Source: Fomitopsis serialis
Lineage: Eukaryota > Basidiomycota > Agaricomycetes > Polyporales > Fomitopsidaceae
Direction: 5' to 3'
Length of the DNA: 64,000 nucleotides
NCBI RefSeq assembly: GCF_022376445.1
Contig: NW_025955026.1
Location: 1-64,000, forward strand
Position 1 is the first letter of the stretch, and every line of letters starts with the position of its first letter. The position numbers and the translations under genes were made by a program. This document shows, in pieces, positions 47,128 to 58,453 of this stretch. The notes below the pieces were generated by a model, which saw only the letters and a program-made list of their open reading frames with translations, did no database searches and was not told where the DNA came from.

Positions 47128-49210
47128 TCACAGCCCTGCCGCTGTCTTGAGCTTGGGGTATATAGGGGTTCCCAGTCCCGTAACCTACACTCGTAACATT
47201 AGCGAGCGTCCCTCACGCAGACCGCATATCAACAGGCAATAAACGCACCGGGTCCCAGCCTGTCGTAGCCGAGAAGCCAGTGGTGTTGCAGCCCGGATTA
47301 TTCCCCGACGTAACATCCGTGAGTGCGAACGCCGCGACCGCGTACAGCCACGGATTGAGGAGCCCAAGCGGAGGCCTTCCAGCCGCGATGAGCTCGTCGT
47401 TCAGGAGCGAGATGACAGACGCGAAAGTCGGGCTAGCACAGCTCGTCCCGCTGGCAGACACAGTGCTGCCGTTAGTGACGATCGCGAAGTGCACTGCCTG
47501 GGCGGCGACGTCGGGGAAGCCGCGGCCATACGCGTTGTAGAGACCAGCGTAGGTAGCGCCGAGATACTCCAAGTACTCGGGGACGGCGGTGGATTGGTAG
47601 AAGGGTCGCGCCCAGTAGTTGGAGAAACCGCCGCCCGAGAAGTAGACGCCGGTCTCTGGGTTGGTTCCCGTGGTTCCGCCCACGGACGTGATGCTAGCGA
47701 GGATGAGACTAAGGTTCATGCGTTTGCTGAGCACTTACTATGGGCATCCAGCAGGGAAATCGGGGACGAATGTGGTGCAAGATATGCTTTGTATCCCGGA
47801 CACGCCGCCGTCACCGGATGCGAACATGATGGACACACCGCGAGCACCCAGCTGAGCGTACGCGTTGCACAAGTTACTGTGTCGCGATCATATCAGCATA
47901 CAGCTCGCCGTCACATCATCGAGCACTCACACTGCCATTCCTTGATCAACGTCGGTTTCCCAGTCTCCGTAGCTCGTCGTGATCACCTGAGGTGGCGAAT
48001 CCTGGTTAAGCAGATAGATGATGGTATCTAGCGAGCCATCAAGGTCCCCATCGTTGTTGGACTCGCCGACCGAGATGAAAATCACCGGTACGTCGGTCGC
48101 GATACCGACTGTGTACTGAATGTCCAGGTCCTGATTGAACTTCAGCGTTATTTGGGACCCACTCAAGTATCGGAGGCACTCACAGCCTCAGAACCCGCCT
48201 CGTCTATGTCCTGTGGGTCAGATCCACCGTCGAGCGCCTCGAGCGAATACGTGGTCGAAGGGGACATGTCAGTACGGTACTGGCTCAAGAAGCTCTGTGC
48301 ATTACGCGTTAGTGTCGGAGTCGTGTCTTTCCAGCATCGCCGCACCTCCAAATCGGCCTTGTTGGCCCATTCGTCGAAGTATCCAGTGACACCGAGCGTA
48401 TTAGACGGTTCGGTGGCGGGGGTGGCGGGAATGCCATACAGAGATTGCAGGCATGCGGGCGTAACAGTGCTGCCACAGGCGGCGGCGATAAGATTGTCCG
48501 CGGGGGCTTGCTGCCGCTCCTTCTGCTGAGTAGCGAAGGCGGGTGATAGGGCTGAGAACTTCGGGAACCTAAAATTTGACACATCAGTGTGTGGCGGTTC
48601 GGTGACCAAAGCACTCCGGGTATCCATACATGACAGTAGGATGGACGACAGTAACATGACTCGTGAGTTCCTCAGGAACAGAGTATTCCAACGTCCGAAG
48701 AACCTGCTTCCCAGTTGTGCCATGGACATAAACGTTGTAGTTTGCGCCGAACAGCTCGTTCGCGTGTCCCACAGTAGTCTGGATGCTAATCCAGTCACCA
48801 GCCGGAGTGAGGTTTGTAAAGTTGATCTCGTTCTGCTGGAACCACGAGTTGACAGTGGACGCTGTCTCAGATGTCGGTGCAACGTATGCCGCCGCCTATC
48901 CAAGGCAACATCAGTTCCGACTCCACTGTGCAAATATTAGATCTCATACCTCTGCCTTGCTTAGATGTTTACCATAGTTTGGGCTCGACGGCGTGCTGAC
49001 ATCGTAGAGAACATTTTCAAGCCCTGAAGGGTTGCTCTGCGTCAAGGCGATCTTAAGGGTCAGCGGCGTATCGGGGATAGCTGGTCCCGCGAGCTTGAAC
49101 TCTGATGGTGCTGTGTCTCTGCGATACTCTGATAAGACACTGCGACCCAGCACTCCTGAGGTGGCGAGCGAAAGGAGCGCGGCGGCTTTCAGCGAGCCTG
49201 CAGAGACCAT
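47128..49210 (-). CDS. S53 (sedolisin) tripeptidyl peptidase, tandem copy 2
   Basis: Predicted 566-aa secreted precursor, paralogue of the preceding gene with the same eight-exon structure: 49210-48950, 48895-48630, 48568-48346, 48294-48184, 48130-47931, 47876-47739, 47693-47249 and 47184-47128. Signal peptide [19 protein letters not shown]. Catalytic Glu/Asp are in EADLDIQY, the oxyanion region is [10 protein letters not shown], and the catalytic Ser is in SGTSCASP. Calcium-site residues are in [11 protein letters not shown]. Where copy 1 has TGYGDNWANK this copy has [10 protein letters not shown], closer to the damaged copy at 56.2 kb. A run of 25 cytosines on the plus strand lies only about 60 bp upstream of the start codon, so its promoter differs sharply from that of copy 1. 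Confidence 0.92.
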
Positions 49211-49269
49211 GATCGAGTGGGAGTGCAGGGATGCAGCGAGCGGCACTTGAATGGCAACAGACGATCGAA

Positions 49270-49294
49270 CCCCCCCCCCCCCCCCCCCCCCCCC
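49270..49294. repeat. Homopolymer run of 25 C
   Basis: Uninterrupted cytosines on the plus strand, thus poly-G in the transcription direction of the S53 gene starting at 49,210. Such runs are length-unstable and can form quadruplexes; exact length may also be a sequencing artefact. Confidence 0.95.
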
Positions 49295-51074
49295 GCTGGC
49301 AAGTACACTCCGTTCGCTGCTGATCGCAGACACACCTTACAAAAGTCGAGACGCCTTTTCGTGGTCAGATATATCTGCAGTGTCTGCGGGGTATGCTTCT
49401 GGCATATGGATCCAAAAGTCAGCTTATAGGAACGTAGCGCCATGTCGACACAGGAACCGCATAACGGACTGTCGGTGGAGGCTTTGCTGTCCAAGAGCCT
49501 GAGATCGAGATAGGCAAGTGCCCATCAATGTCCTTCAGTACAGCATGTTCCAGTAGAACGTAGCCGCGGCGGACTAGCAATACAGCACGAATCCAGGTCA
49601 TCGAGTGGGATTAGCCTCGATGCGCGATGCGTCTCTTGTGCGACCCATTGTGCGAAAGGTGCATATTGTTCCGCTATCGACAGCTGGCCATTCTGTCCCT
49701 GAGAAGAAAAAACGCGGAAGACTCGACCCACGCCTTCGTAGCCTTGTTTTTGCAGCATCAGTACAATAACCATGAGTGACGAAGAGCGGCACACCACTTG
49801 TGTCTGCCGAAGACCGCGATGTGTCGAAAACGGAGCGCCTAGGCGTGGTGTCGCTGACCCACCCCTCAGGCTCTTCTCGGCTCTCCAACGAGTATTGGTT
49901 TGATTTTGAGAACCTCGAGCGGTGCTTCAGCAATGTTTAATTTGACAGCACATGATGTAGCATGTTACTGCCCTTCGGCGTGGCCAAGGCATAGAACACT
50001 GATCCATACCTTCTCTCTGTCTGGCCCACAGAGCCAATTCCATTGCCAGCCTTCTGCGTTGTAGGCTTCCCCAGCATCTCCAAGTTCAGCGTTGTAATCA
50101 GCGACACCAACTTTGATTGCTCGAGTTGAAGCTTGAAGTCCGGCGCGGGCAGCGAGCACGAGCGCGTCAAGCGCGTCTCAGAAACGTCCGTTCTCAACAA
50201 GTGTGTCAGTCTTGAGAAGCTGGTGCACCGTCGCATGAGCTCGTCGTCTGATTTGCGGTAGAGCTTCGTCGGCCATGCGTCAGAAACAGGCAGAAGGAGA
50301 GAGTGCGTGAGATAAGTACGAAGCCTGCCATGACTGTGACGCGTAGTAGTCCTACAGCAGCAGCCATATATGGTAGGTACGGGCGTTAAGGCTGTTGCAC
50401 AACAACGCCAAACAGGTCGCTGAAGGAGGAGGAGGAGGAGGAGGAGGGATCCATTTAGCCATCGACCGACAGCCACAGCGACTTGACGATGACAGCGCTC
50501 GCCAACTACAACACCACAACCCATAGGACTACGTACTACGACGACACTCTACTATCTAATACTCGGAGGAGTGCTCATGACCACCTTCCGACTCGAGCGA
50601 AGTTGCTACATTCCCCGACTTTCTAAAAGTAAATTATGTATTACTACTGGCACTCGCAGCCACTGACCGATACGTCACGCATCATAGCCAAGGTTGCACA
50701 GCATCGTTCAAGTACCATTCGCCATCCTACGTGGCTGACCCTGACCACTGTACATGTACGGCCTGCAACTCGGTCACCGGTCAGCTAGCCCGTCGCGCCA
50801 CGCCGTCGCAGTCCATTCAAAAGTGTCAATGAGTAATACAGTGCTCTACATTAGTTGTATTGATATCGTGTTCCAAAGTAACTAATCCTACAGAAATCCG
50901 CTGAAAGCAGGCGTTCGTATCCGCGTGAGTAAGGTAACGAAAATGATATGCAGGGTGTCCCGTCTATGCGCGTATATTGATGGCACAGACGAAATCGGGA
51001 GAAGAAACTAGGGTATGCAGAATGGGATAAGCAGTCCATCGTGTCACCAAGCCGGAAGGTTCGCCACAGACTTG
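49295..51074. other. Spacer with relic upstream unit and left inverted-repeat arm
   Basis: 49,300-49,930 is the upstream part of the S53 tandem unit. Minus-strand frames here (e.g. 49,525-49,797 with GYEGVGRVFRVFSSQGQNG) look somewhat protein-like but match nothing I know and cannot be joined. A GGA-type trinucleotide run lies at about 50,424-50,448. The inverted repeat arm is listed separately. Confidence 0.35.
50240..50620 (+). repeat. Inverted repeat, left arm (downstream of erdS-like gene)
   Basis: Matches the reverse complement of about 55,618-55,850. The best block (50,364-50,421) is nearly identical: ccatatatggtaggta, gggcgttaaggctgttgcac, aacaacgccaaacaggtcgc. Flanking blocks with gcggtagagc, aacaggcaga and gagataagtacg are clearly related. 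After a roughly 145-bp insertion (including the GGA run) the match resumes at catgaccaccttccgactcg near 50,578. Confidence 0.75.
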
Positions 51075-54000
51075 TCATTGGGACGTCTGTTTCGTCACGC
51101 GCTCAGTAACGGGGGTGTCTGACGGCTTCGGCTTCTGCAGCGCGCCCATGATAGCCTCGATGCCCTTGACACCGAGGCCGCCCTTCGGGTAGCAGATGAA
51201 CAACTATGAACAAGTCAGTTTCCCACCACTCATCACACATAACGACAAGCACCCACCGGTTCCTGCTGCACTCCAAACTTCTGCCTGAAGTCGCCCTTCC
51301 CGCCGAGGCTGAACGTCGAGTTCAAGCCGTTGTACGTCTTCTCTAGCGTCCGGACCCGCAGGCCACCGACGTTCTCTACGCGCTGCAGCCGGTCCGTCGC
51401 GCCAGCGCCGAACGTCGCGGTAGTCACCCCGGCATCACCGAGCTTCTTGATGACGTGCGAGAGAATATACTCAATCGCGCCCAAGGGCGCACCAGGGAAC
51501 TCGAGTGCCCACTTGACCTGGAACCCATGTGTCGTCGCGAGCTGGGCAAGGACCACCATAGCGCAGGCCTAAAAAACCGTCAGCGCCGCACAAAAGCAGA
51601 CACGCCCCTTCAGAGAGACAACGTACGTTCCCCTCCTTGTCCAGCGCATAGAAGTACTTCCTGTGCTTCATATCGTCCCACGGCCGCACGCCCGTGAGGT
51701 GGATCTGCGTGCCCTTCCGCGACTCCTCCCACTCCTTACACCTCTTGTCCAGCATCTCCCGCACCCTCCCGTCCGGCTCACCGTCCACGTCCACGACCTT
51801 CACGCCCTCCCGCTCCGCCCTATGTATCTTCCTCCGCACAGTCTTGTCGTTGTTCGCCGGGTCGACCTCCGTCGGGTTCAGCCTCTCCTCCGCGACAGCA
51901 ATGATCGCGCTCCACCCGAGATCCTCCGCGAGTATCCGCTCCACGTCGTGGTCGATGCAGCACCACACCGGCTTGAGGCCCTCGCCACGCACGAACTTGA
52001 GGTATCGGTCGATGACGCCAGGCACCTGCTTCTGCTCGCAAAGCGGGGCCCCGAACGTGGCCGCAAAGCCGTTCTGCGGGATGTAACCCACCGCCGCGCC
52101 GGTCCGAACATCCCTCCAGACTGTCCACGACGGGTCTATCCAGGACGTGTTCGTCGAGTCTCCGTACTTCGCGACGAGCTGCAGAGGGATACGGACTCAC
52201 GTCAGTCACACCCACCTCCGACAAAGTCGAATAGCGTACATCTTCAAGCGGGGGCAAATCCCCGTGCGGAATGCCCTCCTGGTATGTCGATGCTTCCGGT
52301 CCATGCATGATCTGATGCGTCGCCGCCGCCATCGACATCTCTGCCAGGTCCTGACCGGTCCTCGCGAAACTGCGTGGGTCTCGCGGAAGTAGACTCGCGT
52401 ACCGGATGTCGCCCAGCTTGAGGAACAGCATCACTACGCGCTCAAGACCAACTCCTCCTCCGCCATGCTGAAGAACACGATATACTTCAGTGTCGACCAC
52501 GACGAGAAGAGACTGATGCACGCACCGGAGGGCACCCCCACCTGAAGCCGTTCACGTAGTCCTTCAACTGGTCCGGGTCAACACCCGCAGCCCTCATGCG
52601 CTCCTCCAGCATCGGTGCTACATGTACGCGCTGACCACCAGACAGGATCTCCTCCCCACGCAAGAAGATATCAAACGAGTTCGACAATTGCTACAGGGCG
52701 CATCGCGTTAGCTCAGCGCATCGATTCATCGCCAAGGGAAAACCACACTCACGTCGTTCTCCGGGTCCGGCATCGTATAGAACGGCCGGACCTCAAGCGG
52801 GAACTTGTCGAGGATGTAGTAATCCGCGCCGTACTTCTCCTTCACGAGCTGGCCCAAGTAGCGCTCCGCGTTCGTGCTGAGGTCCTCATACTCGCTCGGC
52901 TCCTCGCCGTCGTCATCCTTGTACCCAGCCTCCCTCAACATCTTTATCCCATCCGCAAACCGTATCCGCGGCGTCTCGTCAAGGATAACCAGGTCGTCGT
53001 GCGGGAACTGCGTCTTCACCGTCTCAATCTGCCAAATGCATAGCGTCAACACGAGCCCGCCAGAACGACCCTGAGCGCGCCAAGCACCCACCTCGTCGCG
53101 CAACCTCTCCTGCAAGCCCCGAAAGATGAACTTGAACATCCCATCCAGCATATCCAGCACCTCATGATAATGGTTATCAAACTGCATCTCCAAATCCAAG
53201 CCCGTGAACTCGGTCAGGTGCCGGTGCGTGTTCGAGTTCTCCGCGCGGAACACGGGCCCGATCTCGAACACGCGCTCCATGTCCGCCGCGATGCATATCT
53301 GCTTCGCGAGCTGCGGGCTCTGCGCGAGGAACGCCGGCCGCCTGAAGTAGTCCACCTTGAACACCGCCGCGCCCGACTCCGTCCCGCTCTCCTGGAACTT
53401 GCTCGATTGGATCTCGATGAACTTGCGCGCGAGGAGGTATTCCCGGAAGAGCGTGCAGACGCCTGAGCGGACGCGGAAGATGGCCTGGTTGACGGGGGAC
53501 TGTGCACACTCGGTGAGAGAAAGCAGGCGATCATTCCTAGAGATCAACGTACGCGGAGGTCAAGGACTCGATTGGCAAGGCGCGTCTTCTGGTTCACGCG
53601 CGGGAAATGAGCACCTTCCTGTATAAAGAGTGCTCGTCAGGCGGCCGATGTGCATCAACTAATTATCGATACATACCCTTTGGTAGTACTCCTCTGGCCG
53701 CGCGGCGTCCTCTACCTGAAACGGCAAAGTCGCAGCCGGGCCCAGCACCACGAACAGCTGCAATCCCAGACCATCAGCCACCTCAAGCCGTCTACTACAC
53801 GAGCCCAACTGACCTTTTCAACCTTGACTTCGTGATTGTGTACCCTCGTCGAGTGCACCTCTTCCTGGCCGTCCTTCGGCTTCTGTACCACGCCTTCGAC
53901 GACGACGATGGACTCGCGGTTCAGGCCCTCCGCCCACCGGACCATGTTCTGCGATGTTTTTCCTTCCTCCTCGATGAGCACGCCTTGGAGAGTCGTGAGT

Positions 54001-54952
54001 TGCGACCGAAAGATGAGGAAAACGATCTTGGAGCCTGTTCAAGAGTGTCTGGAATCAATGGCAATGTCCGGCGAGTCATGCGGAACGACGAGATACACGT
54101 ACCGAGCGGCCGGATGTGGTGTATGCGTGCGCGGAATTTGACGTGCTCGCCTTCCGGCGTGTCGACGACGGAAATGAGCGAGTTCAGGTCGGGAGCTGTG
54201 CATCTCAAGGTAAGTTTCATCTCGGAGTCACGCGGAGTGCAGCTCGAACTACGCAGCAGACCCAGGCAAGCAAGAGCAAGAGAGAGCAGGAAGTCACGAG
54301 CGCCCTTGAGGATGTACGAGTGACGCGCAATGCACCATCGAGCGATCAATAACAAGCTCCATGAGCTACGCAAGGCCCCATGAAATGCCATGACGAGCGC
54401 GGCTCTACTGCTCATGCCGGTCCCGAGACGCGCATACAGGCTGCAAGGAAATGGACGTACGGAGCTCGACCTGCGACATGTTCAGCGGGAGGTCGCCGTA
54501 GTTGTCGCGCAACGGGTCCTGGTATAGTATATTAGCTGCTGCACAAAAACACCAAGTGCGTCGGGGCGCACCTGATCATGCAAGCGTATTCTGCGTTCCT
54601 TGCGCTCGTTCTCCTCCTGCTCGTCGTGCTTCTCGCGTTCCTGCGCTCGGTTGACCTTCTCCTCGGTGAAGGACAGTCTTCTGCTCCCGTCCGATGAAGG
54701 GCGGTAAAACCCATGTGTTTCGGGAGTCTGCGACTGTTCTTCTTGTTGACGTTGCGCGGCTGTCTTACCTTCTGCATTGGTGTCATCGACCTCTGGGGCC
54801 ATGGGCGCACCGTTTGCTTTTCCGTTGCCGTTGAGGAGAGGATGTGCATGACCGTTGGCTGTTGGGCTGGGGTCGGGGGACTTGGCACGGATAGAGCTCT
54901 TTGAGGATATGGATTCACGGGCGCGGTGGAAGACTTTCTTGATGCTCGACAT
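51075..54952 (-). CDS. erdS: Aspartyl-tRNA synthetase-DUF2156 fusion, ergosteryl-3beta-O-L-aspartate synthase type
   Basis: Predicted 997 aa, 13 exons: 54952-54572, 54518-54461, 54195-54103, 54034-53814, 53757-53677, 53618-53553, 53499-53092, 53028-52753, 52690-52526, 52467-52216, 52178-51627, 51568-51257 and 51203-51075; all in phase. Residues 1-127 form a charged Ser/Lys/Glu-rich extension. An anticodon-binding OB-fold follows (VKFRARIHHIRPLGSKIVFL). The class II AspRS core has motif 2 FEIGPVFRAENSNTHRHLTEF and motif 3 GGVGLERVVMLFL. From about 668 comes a DUF2156 aminoacyl-transferase domain (DPSWTVWRDVRTGAAVGYIP, TVRRKIHRAEREGVKV, GVTTATFGAGATDRL, LFICYPKGGLG). In ascomycetes such fusions charge tRNA-Asp and then trans-aspartylate ergosterol (ErdS). 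A housekeeping cytosolic AspRS would lack the C-terminal domain. Placement between inverted repeats is notable. Confidence 0.93.
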
Positions 54953-55617
54953 GGGTATCGAGGGGGCGAGTGCAGAGAGTGGGTGTGGCTAGGCAGGCGT
55001 ACGTAGAGGTGGTTCGTGGCAGGTCGTAGCAGTGAGAGGTGTGCAGTGCAGCAGAGACGAGGATCGAGAGTGCAGACGCGGTCGAGGGAGGCGACATGAT
55101 ATTCGACTGTAGGTGCGCGTGCCCTTGGCGGACGTCATCGTCTCCAGCCTTCTCCAGCCCCTGCTCTGGCGTACGCGTGACGTCACCGTACACCGATCGC
55201 CACTGCTCCCTGATTGGCCTACGCGGTCCCAGCATCCCGATGCAGCGAACTGCGCCAAAATAGGATCGTCGTGCGCGACATGGAGCCCCACGCAACCAGA
55301 CTGACCAACACGCACCACAGACCGTCGGGCGCTCGCAAATAGGTCCCGTCATAGAGGAGCACGGCTCCGCTGGCGTAGTACAGTAGCACGATGCCTCGAA
55401 CAGGCAGCCATAGTGGCTATCTGCGAGCCAGGGTGGTGATAGGCAAGTATTCCGGGTATTTCATGCAATACCACTTGCGGGTAAGATCGTCCAAATCCTC
55501 CGGATCCTATGGAAGATCGAGTTCGTTAAGCTTGCCGAGACGACAGGGGTCGTGCACCGATGCATGGGATTAGACAGTCGGCTCGCTTGTCATATTCGAC
55601 CATGTATTCGACACCAA
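54953..55617. other. Upstream region of erdS-like gene
   Basis: Probably promoter and 5' leader for the minus-strand erdS-like gene. No other gene supported; no clear TATA box found close to the start. Confidence 0.35.
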
Positions 55618-55850
55618 GTAGAAGGATGGTAGAATGTAGAAACGAGTCGGAAGGTGGTCATGGGCACGTGACCGGCCGTACGGCGACCTGTTTGGCGTTG
55701 TTGTGCAACAGCCTTAACGCCCATACCTACCATATATGGCCGATAGCCTCCCTGCCGCCGATCGTGGGACTGCATGGCAGCAGGCGTCGTACTTATCTCA
55801 TGCGCTCCGTCTGCCTGTTGCTGACGCGAGGCTCTACCGCAAGCTGACTG
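55618..55850 (-). repeat. Inverted repeat, right arm (upstream of erdS-like gene)
   Basis: Reverse complement of the left arm at 50,240-50,620. The core at 55,682-55,740 is nearly identical to 50,364-50,421. The pair encloses about 5 kb with the complete erdS-like gene. Confidence 0.75.
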
Positions 55851-56194
55851 GGACGACGGTGGCCATACACCGCAATATACATAGCACTAGACTGCATATG
55901 CATAGCAGCCTGAGGCCGCTCGCTCGACGCTGGGCTCAGGCGAGTCGATGCCCGGCACCTTCCCTAGTCGGATTCTTTTGGTGTCGGTATCGTATCGATG
56001 CGCAATGTATGTCGGCTCTCCGCGTTCACACGCGATCCCTGACAGCACCATGCGGATGGACTGCCAAACCCGGGTGGACTTCCAGACGTTCGTTGCGGCA
56101 ATGCTGCTCAGTAGCGACCAGGTAGCGACGCCAGTACATTACACATCTTCACCCGTCGCACCCGCTCTCTGCATCCCCGCACTTCAAAGGGATC
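55851..56194. other. Spacer before truncated S53 gene
   Basis: No supported gene. The last 40 bp (ctctgcatccccgcact) resemble the leaders of the two intact S53 genes. Confidence 0.4.
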
Positions 56195-57300
56195 ATGTTC
56201 TCCGTACGAGGTCTGCTCAAAGTCGTCACGCTCCTCTCGCTTGATGCCTCAGTGGTGCTGGGTCGCAGTGTCTTCCCAAGGTCGCACGCAGACAGAGTAC
56301 CATCTGGTTTCACGCTCACGGGGGCTGCTTTTCCCGGTACGCCGCTAACCCTCAAGACCGCCCTGACGCAAAGTAATCCGTCGGGGCTTGAAGACGCCCT
56401 CTACGGTGTGAGCACCCCGTCGAGCCCAAACTATGGTCGACATCTAAGCAAGGCAGAGGTACGAGGACCAATGTTCACGCAGTGGAGTCGGAACTGACGT
56501 TGCCTGGGATAGGCGGCGGCATACGCTGCACCGACGTCCGAGACAGCGTCTGCCGTGTACGAGTCGTGGTTGCAGCAGAACGGCATCAACTCTACAGTTC
56601 TCACCCCGGCTGGTGACTGGACCAGCATCCAGACTACTGTGGTGCAGGCGAACGAGCTGTTCGGTGCGAACTACAACGTTTATGTCTACGGCGAAACTGG
56701 GAAACAGATTCTTCGGACGCTGGAATACTTCATTTCTGGGCTCACGAGTCATGTTACTGTATCCATCCCACTATCATGTATGGATACCCGGAGTGCTTTG
56801 GTCACCGACGGCCACATGCTGACGTGTTCTACTTATTTCAGGTTCCCCAAGTTCTCAGCCCTATCACCCGCCTTCGCTACTCAGCAGAAGGAGCAGCAGC
56901 AAGCCCCCGCGGACAATCCTGTCGCCGCTGCCTGCGGCAGCACTGTTACGCCTGCATGTCTGCAATCTCTGTATGGTATTCCCGCCACCCCTGCCACAGA
57001 ACCGTCCAATACGCTCGGTGTCACTGGGTACTTTTACGAATGGGCCAACAAGGCCGATTTGGAGGTGCGGCGATACTGGAAGTCGACACAACTCCGGCAC
57101 TAACGTGTAATGCGCAGAGCTTCTTCAGCCAGTACCGTACTGACATGTCCCCTTCGACCACGTACTCGCTCGAGGCGCTCGACGGTGGATCTGACCCACA
57201 GGACATAGACGAGGCGGGTTCAGAGGCCGTGAGTGCCCCCGATACTTGAGCGGGTTACCAATGACACTGAAGCTCGAATTAGGACCTGGACATTCAGTAC
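56195..57300 (+). pseudogene. Truncated, frameshifted S53 peptidase gene
   Basis: Keeps the signal peptide exon (56195-56458, MFSVRGLLKVVTLLSLDAS), prodomain exon (from 56513, [20 protein letters not shown]), exon 3 ([11 protein letters not shown]...[19 protein letters not shown]) and exon 4 (SFFSQYRTDM). Similarity ends right after the EA|DLDIQYT catalytic Glu/Asp motif near 57,294, so the Ser-bearing half is absent. A 1-bp deletion in the exon 2 segment equivalent to [10 protein letters not shown] shifts the spliced frame. Curiously, keeping the following 63-nt intron restores the frame into exon 3. It is closest to tandem copy 2 (TGYF variant), is on the opposite strand to the intact genes, and is probably a dead duplicate. 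Confidence 0.8.
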
Positions 57301-58453
57301 ACAGAGACGCGTGACACGTGGGCAAGCGCCAGTAGAAGACGAAACGTCCGAGTCGTACCGCATTTCTCATTTCTACATGCCACTCCGTGCCTACTTGACT
57401 CCTCACGCGTTGCCATTGCGCTGTAAGTACTGTTTTGAGACTTCTTGGTCAGGTCGGTTCATTGCAAACAGACTATATGCAGATAATACACACCGACATG
57501 ACTCGGAGGAGTTTGGACGTTGTGTAGTCCCGGGACCTCCCAGGACTTCTTACTGACGTCCACCTGTCACGAACGTTAATCCGTGCCAATGTATTTCGCC
57601 CCTGGCAGAGCTACCACGCACCGCCCTTGGCAACTCGTAAAACTGGAGATCATGTTCTCTTCTCATACATATATCCTCCCTTAAGTAGTCGTGCAATGAG
57701 ACGGCTCGCTTTGAATGCCCGCTGCATATGTGCATGTGAGTGTAAAATTTAAATGTGGTCGTTCGTATTTTGATTCACCCCCGCAGCCTCGGTAGCCACC
57801 AGACGCCAGTTCGTGCCGGGCATCAGCACCCCAGTCCTTCGTCCCCAGTGTACGGCATAGCTGCCGTGTCCTGATGCACATTCGTCACGGCGGTCTCTGA
57901 TCAGAGGCAGAAACCGGAGGGCTGGTCATTGCTACCTTAGTCCTGAGCTCCGTCGTATCATAGAGGTGCTGCAGCTCGCGCCGCGAAGAACCTCCAGCTG
58001 CGACTAATGCCGTTCATTTGAAGGAGCCTCGAGTCTAACGGAAATGGTACCCGTGTGAGGGATCCCTGCAAGCGATCATGGGAGACCACCCTCAACGACG
58101 TAAAACATTCATCACGATTGTATTTACTCTCCAACTTACGCGACGGACCGGGCCGAGGAAGGCAGTCTGCCAGTGCGTCTGCCAGCACTCATCGTGATAC
58201 AGTACTCAATTTACCCAAACCCAAGCTAAGTTTCATACTCTCCCCGCTGCATGCTATCAGCATCTCCCAACAGCTCGGGGCCACCCCGTGCTTTGCGTTT
58301 CTGTAACTTCATGTCCTAGTACTTGGCTAGCTGCCTCGAGCCCCCGTTTAAGGTTCACTCGGGGCAGCCGCCGAAGTCAGGGCTTCACACTAATAGAAAA
58401 ACAGAGTCCTGCCAGTGATACCTGTGCTCGTCTCTTCGCCGCGCGTTCGTCCA
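57301..58453. other. Spacer without supported gene
   Basis: No recognisable coding signal. The final 200 bp presumably include the promoter of the transporter gene. Confidence 0.35.

Noticed and set aside
49525..50170. Possible exons on the minus strand (GYEGVGRVFRVFSSQGQNG and GVADYNAELGDAGEAYNAEG)
   Set aside because: They look mildly protein-like, but no consistent splice chain or family match was found, and the equivalent DNA upstream of S53 copy 1 is not open.
50424..50448. GGA trinucleotide run giving a poly-Leu frame on the minus strand
   Set aside because: Simple repeat; the surrounding 195-codon minus-strand frame has no recognisable protein features.
51663..52310. 215-codon plus-strand frame and other long frames opposite the erdS-like gene
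   Set aside because: Antisense shadows of GC-rich exons of a clearly better-supported gene.
53553..53618. Suspected frameshift in exon 6 of the erdS-like gene
   Set aside because: Rechecking the bases gave a 66-nt exon (22 codons) in frame with both neighbours.
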